Assembly (NCBI GenBank): GCA_017311315.1
Contig: CM029654.1
Location: 22,899,879 to 22,963,878, forward strand
From: Dendrocalamus latiflorus
Lineage: Eukaryota; Streptophyta; Magnoliopsida; Poales; Poaceae
Reading direction: 5' to 3'
Length of the DNA: 64,000 nt
Shown one piece after another: positions 57,237-64,000 of the stretch. The position numbers and the translations under genes were made by a program. Position 1 is the stretch's first letter; each line of letters begins with the position of its first letter. The notes under the pieces are model-generated. The model ran no database searches. It saw only the letters and a list, made by a program, of their open reading frames with translations, and was not told the origin of the DNA.

Positions 57237-57443
57237 TGTTAAAATTAATCTTGACTTAGAGTCCTAATCGCAGTTGAGTTCGTCTACGTGTGTAATTCGA
57301 GTTGAAGTAGTGCCCAATTCGAAGTCCTAATACTTGTGTTAATAGGAGTTATTAGCATATATATTGAGAGGCTTGTAACCAGTTTAGATGTGCAATATAT
57401 GCGAGAAATAAAGTAAAGAAATCAAGGGCTAAATTTTATTACA
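57237..57443 (+). repeat. Copia LTR-A, forward copy
   Basis: Preceded by the polypurine tract 'aagggggagat' (57226-57236). Begins TGTTAAAATTAATCTTGACT and ends AATTTTATTACA. Confidence 0.88.
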
Positions 57444-57448
57444 TATTA

Positions 57449-58196
57449 GGAACGTATCTTCTCTACATTTTGCTGTGAAATCTCTCTATGTTGCTTTCTG
57501 TTAGTCAATGGTTTTCGATTATACATGTTATTACTGTCATGCATCATAGAAATGAGTAAGTACATTATTTTTGCACACCGGGTGCATGAGATCATCACTG
57601 CCAAGCTAGCTTCCTCTCACCAAGTACACAACTTTCATGATTCAGATCACCATAAAGAGTCAGGATAGATGAGATTGTTGTGATCTTTTGATCCTCCAAA
57701 TGAAGAGGCCAAAGACAAAGCTAAGAGATCTTGATGCTCTTCTTTCTTAACATTCAAGATTGTATTGCCTTTCTTTCTTCTTTCTTTATGAATGAACCTT
57801 TGTGTGAGAGTATTATGGTGCCGCTCATGTGGGCTGAAAAATGATGGGTTATAGCTGAAATTGCACTATAGCTGATTAAAATTGCACTGTAGCTAATGGT
57901 GGCTTATTTGACATAATTAAATTTAAAAAATTTAAAAATAGAAAAACACATATTAGCCCATCATGAACAATACAAACGAATACAAAAAAAGAATATGCAA
58001 AAAAGCTAAAAAGTCAAAAAAGATAAAATTTATAAATAGTAAAACATAAATCAAAAACTAGAAGTAAGCTATAGTGAGTGAGGCCTATACGTGCCGTTGG
58101 TTGGGGCCAGTAGTTGATGCCAAATTAGGTGGCACCAGCCGAAGGCATGAGAGAGTGTGGTGTTGGTGGCCCCACGCCTAAAACCATGTGAGCTTA
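57449..58196 (+). mobile_element. Duplicated intergenic DNA with a MITE family C copy (57850-58075)
   Basis: 57470-57790 and 58080-58195 align with copy 1. The A/T-rich stretch between them is a minus-oriented family C copy ('ggcttatttgacataatt', 'ttagcccatcatgaac') that copy 1 lacks, so it arrived after the duplication. Confidence 0.65.
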
Positions 58197-60123
58197 GGGC
58201 CTGTTTGGCAGAGCTCCACCAGCTCCACATCCACCCAGATCCACCAGATTCACCTGGATCCACCGTGGAGCAGCTCCACCGTGGATCTGGGATTCGTCAA
58301 AGTGTTTGGTACAGTTCCACCTCCCTCTCTATCTCACTTCCACCTGGGCCCCACGCGTCAGGGGCAAAATGAAAAAGGATCCACGGGCTTCCTTCTTCTT
58401 CCTCCGGCTTGGGCGCAAGGAAAAAAAAAGAATCCACGAGCGTGCGAGGGCGCGGCCCCGGCAGCGGCCGGCGGGCGCGGCCCCGGCTGGTGCAGGCGCG
58501 GCAGGACGCGGCGGGACGAAGTGAGCGAGGTGGCGAGTTGTCGGGGCTAGCTCCCGCAAGGCGGCACCGTTGGGCGAGGTGCACGGCGGCAGCCATGGCC
58601 ACGACCGGGCGTGGGCGCGTGGGCGCGGCCACGGCCGGACCGGGCGCGGCCATGGCAGGGGCCCATCTCGCGGCGGCGGCATGCGGCGAGGGCTAGTCGG
58701 CCATGGCGCGAGCGGCGGTGGAGAAGCGGCGCGCGGCGAGGGAAGGCTCTGGTTGGCGACGGGAAGAAGAAAGAAAAAATTTAGAACGAACCGGTATCTT
58801 GTGTAACCAGTGGCAGTGGTGGGTAATTTTCCCCAACTCCACCAACTTGAGTTTGGTGGAGCACCCTTTGAGGTGCTCCACCAATTTGGTGGATCTGTAG
58901 CCAGATCCATGGTTTTGGTGGAGCAGATCTACGGTGGAGCTGCTGGAGCTAGAACTGTTTGGCTAGCAAAATTGAATCTGAATCTGTTTTTCGTGGATCT
59001 GGAGCTGGATCCACCGTGGAGAAGCTCCATCGTGGATCTGGGATTCGTCAAAGTGTTTGGTACAGCTCCACCTCCCTCTCTATCTCACTTACACCTGGGC
59101 CCCATGCGTCAGGGGGCAAAATGAAAAAACAACCCCGGCCGGCGCAGGCGCGGCAGCGGCCGGCGGGCGCGGCGCAGGCGAGGCGCACGGGGGACGCGGG
59201 GGAGGCGGCGCCGGCCCGGGGGGAGGCGGAGGCGGGGGAGGCGGCGCCGGCCCGGGAGGAGGCGGAGGCGGACGCGGGGGAGGCGGCGCCGGAACGGGAG
59301 GAGGCGCAAGCGGACGCGGTGGAGGCGGCGCCGGCCCGGGGGGAGGCGGACGCTGGGGAGGCGGAGGCCGGGAGGAGGCGGAGGTGGTGGTGCGGGAGGC
59401 GGAGGCCGGGAGGAGGCGGACGCGGGGGAGGCGGAGGCCGGGAGGAGGCGGAGGTGGTGGTGCGGGAGGCGGAGGCCGGGAGGAGGCGGACGCGGGGGAG
59501 GCGGAGGCCGGGAGGAGGCGGAGGAGGTGGTGCGGGAGGCGGAGGCCGGGAGGAGGCGGGCGCGGGGGAGGCGGAGGCCGGGAGGAGGCGGAGGAGGTGG
59601 TGCGGGAGGCGGAGGCCGGGAGGAGGCGGACGCGGGGGAGGGGGCGCCGGCCCGGGAGGAGGCGGAGGCGGCGCCGGAACGGGAGGAGGCGCAGGCGGAC
59701 GCGGGGGAGGCGGAGGCCGGGAGGAGGTGGTGCGGGAGGCGGAGGCCGGGAGGAGGCGGACGCGGTTGGAGGCGGAGGCCGGGAGGAGGCAGACGCGGGG
59801 GAGGCGGAGGCCGGGAGGAGGCGGAGTAGGTGGGGCGGGAGGAGGCGGAGGCCCGGAGGAGGCGGGGAAAAGAAAAGAACGAACCGTTTTTTTGTGTAAC
59901 CAGTGGCAATGGTGGGTAATTTTCCCCAACTCCACCAATTTGAGTTTGGTGGAGCACCCCTTGAGGTGCTCCATGGATTTGGTGGATCTGGAGCCAGATC
60001 CATAGTTTTGTTGGAGCAGATCCACGGTGGAGCTGCTGGAGCTGGAACTGTTTGGCTTAGAAAAGTGGATCTGGATCTGGATTTGGTGAATCTGGAGCTG
60101 GTGGAGCTCTTCCAAACAGGCCC
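58197..60123. mobile_element. PIF/Harbinger (Tourist-like) non-autonomous element, 1927 bp, TTA TSD
   Basis: The ends are GGGCCTGTTTGG and CCAAACAGGCCC, with TTA on each side (58194-58196 and 60124-60126). Subterminal DNA repeats 'gtggatctgg/agctccacc' words. It is internally duplicated: the block with 'tgtaaccagtggca.tggtgg' and 'gaggtgctcca' occurs at 58795-58985 and 59890-60055. The left block 'gggattcgtcaaagtgtttg' occurs at 58288 and 59040. No transposase is present. The large open frames are G/C-repeat artefacts. Confidence 0.85.
59195..59870. repeat. GC-rich minisatellite inside the Harbinger-like element
   Basis: Long runs of 'gcggaggccgggaggaggcg' with interposed 'gacgcgggggag', 'gaggtggtgcgggag' or 'cgccggcccgg'. 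The basic step is 18 bp in higher-order groups of about 60-85 bp. It is G-rich on the plus strand and could form G-quadruplexes. Confidence 0.88.
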
Positions 60124-61699
60124 TTAATGGCAGCTTGGATCTTCCCTCCATTTGCCTCTTAATTTTCCAATGTCTATTACTTATGCTGCACCATGCACGC
60201 AGAGTCATCAACAATGTGTACTGCGACATTTACGCGTATATGATGTGTAACATGAAGAAGGGGCCTATTAAAATGTCACAATAAAGGAAAGACAATTGAA
60301 TAAATTTTCTAAACACGCCATTGACACGGCATATGGTGGGTAACAATATGTCCATATGATGTGTATATTGATATACGACATGCCAGTCACATATAAGAAC
60401 GTAGAGTTGTATCAATGCATGTAAGGATACTGTGCATAGTGATAAATATGGTTTATGATTTGTCTCGAATAAATAAACGGGATGATTTTTTTCATCGTTT
60501 TTAAAGTGATTTATTGTGATAAGTTTTTTAAGCGGCTTATCAGTATTCGGTTCATTCGCACAATCATCTACACTAGGACCAAAAGCCATCAGCTACAGCC
60601 ATAAGGTCCTGCTTGTTTCAGCGATAGCTTCTGACTTTTAATTCATTATTCCTTAATTTCATCTTTTTTTGCATTTTTGGTTTTTAGGTTTTTTTTCCTT
60701 TTCTTTTTTGTATTCCTTCGTATTGTCCGTGATGGGCTAATCTGTTTTTTATTTTTTAAATTTAATTATGCCAAATAAGTCACTACAACGAAAAAAACCA
60801 TAAACTATCATCAAACTGAGCACCCTCTAACCAATTAGCCGTGGTCGAAAAGAGCACACCCATAATGTGAGCAAGAGCTGCTTCGTCAGGTGGAGGTATA
60901 TAGATGGATGCAACATCATGTGCGTTATAGGTAGTAATGAATAACACGGTAACGACAGTCTTGGATAAAAAGGATCATTTTATGACTTTATTGAAAATAG
61001 TTACAGCTAAAAAATTGAGAGTGCTTTTTGAACATGTTCATAGTAACAAATACAAGTTTAAAACCTGTAAATTCAATCAAACAGCCAAAAAAAATTGAAT
61101 CAAACAGGTCTAGGTTTTTTTAATTCCTTTCCTTTCACCTTTCATTTTGCATACACCCCATGGTAACTCACAGACAATGCTTGCACTGTTAAAACAACTC
61201 TAGGGCCCATTATTTGGTTCAACACTACGTAGTGGCTAGTGAATAGGTGTTAGTTGTTACATTATACTAATGGAAACCAGCATTATTTGACAAGAGGGTA
61301 GCGAGAGTCAGAGTGTGTTTTTTGTTTTTCGGTCAGTTTTGGTTGAGATTTTTTTATATCACTATTTATTAAACTAATAAATTATAATTAAAATTTATAA
61401 ACCGTGGCGGAAAAAATATATTTGTATCATATATGTTGTAGAGAGAAGCTATGAGAGAAGTCCTGCTCTCTCTTGGTATATGAACCGATTTTTTTTACTA
61501 CGGCTGATAAATAATAACAACTTGTAGAAAAGTCATAAAGATAGAGATATACTTGTGTGATTTTAATCGATATAAATAAATAATTAGTAGATGTTATCTT
61601 AAAAAATACTTTATTTAAAAATTAGTTACTAAAAAAAATCTAATTACCGTAGAAGGATAGTAGCCGAATCTATAAAGAAGAGACTTGCACATGAATTAT
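60124..61699. mobile_element. Intergenic: duplicated flank, then MITE D (60480-60600) and MITE C (60605-60790)
   Basis: 60125-60225 aligns with copy 1. The two MITEs abut at 'cataaggtcctgcttgtttc'. From 60960 to 61700 the DNA is A/T-rich, has no gene, and has no counterpart in copy 1. It probably includes the promoter of the second SHOU4-like gene. Confidence 0.5.
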
Positions 61700-61791
61700 T
61701 ATTATTGCCGTGGTTAACTCTATTTTTTTATTCCCTCTCTCCCCACCTCCGTTCTCTGTTTGTTTTGTTGTGTGCGTGTGAGAGCTGTCCT

Positions 61792-61824
<33 letters not shown>

Positions 61825-61948
61825 CTCTCTACCCCCATTTTGCCATCCTACAGCCCAAACCCACCACCGACGGGAGAAAAATCTCGCAGGAAGGAGAAAG
61901 ATTTGGAGGGGAGAAGAGAACATCTTCGCCTGCCGCTTTCTTGAGGTG
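61700..61948 (+). promoter_or_regulatory. Putative non-coding first exon of the second SHOU4-like gene
   Basis: Pyrimidine-rich leader with a (TC)n microsatellite at about 61792-61828, then 'accaccgacgggagaaaaat' and a consensus donor 'ttcttgag|gtgaga' at 61948. Frames here are short. The organisation (CT-rich leader, long 5' UTR intron, acceptor 'ttttttcag|gtgctg' near 63402) is typical of plant housekeeping genes. The transcription start is inferred. Confidence 0.5.
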
Positions 61949-63533
61949 AGACGGTGCTTCCGCCGTTTCTTGGTTTCTTGATGCATCAACATTGCTGCGG
62001 CTGTTGGGATCTGGGGGCTGTCTGTTCCGACGGTCAGTCTACTTGCCTCGTTGGGTTTGGGCGTCTTTTGTGGGTTCCGGAGGCCAGTTCTTGATCTTTC
62101 TTGGTTTCATGGTGCAAGAGGAAAAGGGGAAAACATGGCATGGTTAGTCTCGTGCTAATGGTTGTTTTGGCGTCAAGAGGCCGTGGTTTGGGTGGTTCTT
62201 GGGATCTAGGCGTTATTAGTTCTTTGCCCTTGGAGCTACCATGGTGGTGTGCGAGGGTTTCGCAATGTCGGTGGACTGAGATTTGGGGGTGATCTCGACA
62301 TATTTGTCCCTTCCAGGCCTCGGATCTGCGTAAAATGGGGTCTTTTCTTTTCCTTTCTTGGAGATAGTTGCAGTGGACACTAAGGTTTTTTTTCTTTGAA
62401 GTAGTTTAGGAAGCTGGATCTAGTGTTAGTTTATGCAAACTTTCCAGGGACTTTGTGTTCTTGGTCTGTGAGAGATTTGCCTGGATCTGGCACTAATTTC
62501 TGGATCTGCAGTGGCGGCATTGTTGTGCGGTGCCTTCCATGGCAGAATTGAAGCTTTTCTCAGTCTAGTGAGTATAATTTGTGCCACTTTACTCTTAGAT
62601 TTAAGCTCCAGGTTATAGGTTATACATGCATGGTAGAGCTAATCAGCTAAAGCACGGAGAAATCAATCTTTGGAGGAGGAGAATTTTCTCAAGGGTTTGG
62701 TGGGGCCCTTGGAGTGGGTTATAGGTTATACAATGTGTTGCTGCGTTGCTTCATGTTGAAACTCTGTTGGCATGTACCTGTCAGAGTTCTTTGCTGAGGC
62801 TTTAAGCTATGCTTTTGAGATCTAGTAGTGTCGGTGGCAAATTTGTTGTTTATTCCTGTACCTGCACCACCCGAAATCATTTCTAAGTACTTCTATGCAA
62901 AGAAAAGCTTTATTTCCAAGTTTTGCTCTTGTTGTTAGAACATGAAATGGTGTAAACATGGCAACGCCCTCGGAAAGAATGTGTGAATTTTACTTTTGCT
63001 GCTTTTGATTGGATCTGTTACCTAATTAATGGCACTATGTTTTGGAAGTATTTGCGTTGGTCCAGCTTTATGTCAGCTGTGTTACTGCTAGGCTTTGGCT
63101 GTTAGCTAATATATTTCCCTCTAAAGGAGGAAGTGTTAGACCATCAGCCAATTGCCACCTTCAACTAGTTGAGCCATTGCGATCTGTTGGGACTTGGTAG
63201 AACTCTGTGAGAAGGTTCTTCATCTAAAGATCTCTTCCAATTCCCAGTACTCTTTATGTGCGGGATGATACCTTTCTCTTGTTCACACAGTTTGTTTCAA
63301 ACTTGCTTCCTCTGGATGACATAATTCCGAAGCTGTTGTGCATATTCTTTTTTAAACCCAAACTGACGTGAGTTACATTTGCTTTATGTACTTTTTTCAG
63401 GTGCTGATGCAAGGTGTTGGTTTTATCTGAGAATGTTGGTAGCATGCTCAAAAGCTCGGTAGTCTCACTTGAATACGCAACACGACTACTTGGTCCTACT
63501 CTGAGGTTATAGTTGAATCTGTTGGTTCAGAAC
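61949..63533 (+). other. 5' UTR intron and last leader exon of the second SHOU4-like gene
   Basis: No protein gene. 62400-63533 aligns with 42300-43328 of copy 1. The acceptor near 63402 is conserved. Confidence 0.55.
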
Positions 63534-64000
63534 ATGGGTTCGCGGTTTCCATCCCACCAGCTAAGCAGTGGGCTCTATGTCTCGGGCCGACCTGAGCAAC
63601 CTAAGGAGAAGGGACCGGTCATGTGCTCCACAGCTATGCCATACACTGGTGGGGACATCAAGAAATCCGGAGAGCTCGGGAAGATGTTTGATCTCCATGT
63701 TGAGAAGTCACGGAAATCTGGTCCTTTGGGCAATCAACCTTCAAGGAATACTTCATTTGGTGGTGCTGCTTCCAACTCTGGACCAGTTTCTAACGCCGTT
63801 GGTCGGTCAAACTACTCTGGTTCTATTTCATCAGCAGTTCCTGGTGCTGGAGGTTCGGCAAGGGCAAAATCTAATTCTGGACCACTCAATAAGCATGGAG
63901 AGCCAACAAAGAAATCGTCTGGCCCCCAGTCAGGAGGAGTGACCCCAATGGCTCGTCAGAACTCTGGCCCTCTACCTCCTATTCTTCCTACAACTGGGCT
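63534..64000 (+). CDS. SHOU4-like membrane protein, second copy, partial (runs off the window)
   Basis: ATG at 63534. The 467 bp visible are open to the window end (155 codons) and nearly identical to 43329-43795. Only a few substitutions are seen, most of them synonymous by eye (for example gctgct-t, tcg/tca, ggc/ggt). The sequence covers the Ser/Gly/Pro-rich N-terminal half only; the TM helices and conserved domain would lie beyond 64000. If intact it would be a recent paralogue with the same likely role in cellulose synthase trafficking. It retains a fuller 5' region than copy 1. Confidence 0.85.
   Translation, partial: MGSRFPSHQLSSGLYVSGRPEQPKEKGPVMCSTAMPYTGGDIKKSGELGKMFDLHVEKSRKSGPLGNQPSRNTSFGGAASNSGPVSNAVGRSNYSGSISSAVPGAGGSARAKSNSGPLNKHGEPTKKSSGPQSGGVTPMARQNSGPLPPILPTTG

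Larger units (their letters stand above)
54445..57443. mobile_element. Composite Ty1/copia insertion: two LTR families in inverted order within one 5-bp TSD
   Basis: Order on the plus strand: LTR-B reversed (54445-54699), a 73-bp internal piece, LTR-A reversed (54773-54981), 6 bp, LTR-B forward (54988-55215), internal DNA with gag, LTR-A forward (57237-57443). Each LTR has TG...CA ends. Both B-forward and A-reversed are followed by 'agtggtatcagagcc', the initiator-tRNA-Met primer site. Both A-forward and B-reversed are preceded by the same purine tract, 'gggggagat'. TATTA lies at 54440-54444 and 57444-57448. No pol is present. Confidence 0.85.
54130..64000 (+). repeat. Segmental duplication, copy 2 (continues past the window)
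   Basis: Partner of 40540-45800. It is interrupted by the copia composite (54445-57443), a MITE family C copy (57850-58075), the Harbinger-like element (58197-60123) and further MITEs at 60480-60790. Removal of these restores near-continuous alignment with copy 1 up to about 60960, and again from about 62330. Confidence 0.85.

Noticed and set aside
59048..60229. 393-aa minus-strand frame and 280-348-aa plus-strand frames in the GC-rich region
   Set aside because: They are Pro/Arg or Gly/Glu/Arg low-complexity readings of a minisatellite, open on both strands at once, and lie inside a non-autonomous Harbinger-like element.

Overview
The window is nuclear DNA from a grass (Poaceae), probably Oryza or a close relative. 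This is inferred from GC-rich first exons, GT-AG introns, a PPR gene with an N-terminal transit-like sequence, Tourist/Harbinger ends (GGGCCTGTTTGG), Mutator-like elements (MULEs), a tRNA-derived SINE, and Ty3/gypsy and Ty1/copia remains. The species cannot be fixed from sequence alone. Only two host gene types are clear: a two-exon mitochondrial-type PPR gene (17529-14785, minus strand) and a SHOU4-like two-TM membrane protein gene. The latter is intact at 43329-45769. Its first exon appears again at 63534, cut by the window edge.

Region by region. 1-804: end of a probable Pack-MULE holding a frameshifted malate dehydrogenase fragment. 1010-2135: MITE-like inverted pair. 2296-2658: SINE with 14-bp TSD. 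2817-8958: complete MULE (10-bp TSD) with an intact 901-aa transposase and two divergent GRF-type zinc-finger genes. 9229-12933: complete hAT (8-bp TSD) with a decayed transposase. 14785-17529: PPR gene. 17620-22108: second complete MULE (9-bp TSD), inserted 91 bp upstream of the PPR start codon. 22540-22850: foldback element. 22851-26400: mostly unassigned, with coding-like remnants. 26820-27171: SINE with 18-bp TSD. 27848-40109: minus-strand gypsy element with gag-protease, no pol, a decayed antisense gene and four tandem-repeat arrays, itself hit by a hAT (38127-39516).

40540-45800 and 54130-64000 are two copies of one segment carrying the SHOU4-like gene, about 20.2 kb apart. Copy 1 gained a truncated SINE and lacks a segment that holds a putative non-coding first exon in copy 2. 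Copy 2 gained a chimeric copia composite (54445-57443), a MITE and a Harbinger-like element (58197-60123). Between the copies lie a 624-bp MULE-type foldback (47165-47788), a RICESLEEPER-like hAT (48545-51287) and a hAT relic (53225-53876).

The main interest is in element structure: exact TSDs for ten or so insertions, an inverted two-family copia composite inside one TSD, a MULE with paired GRF accessory genes, and a MULE separating a PPR gene from its ancestral promoter.
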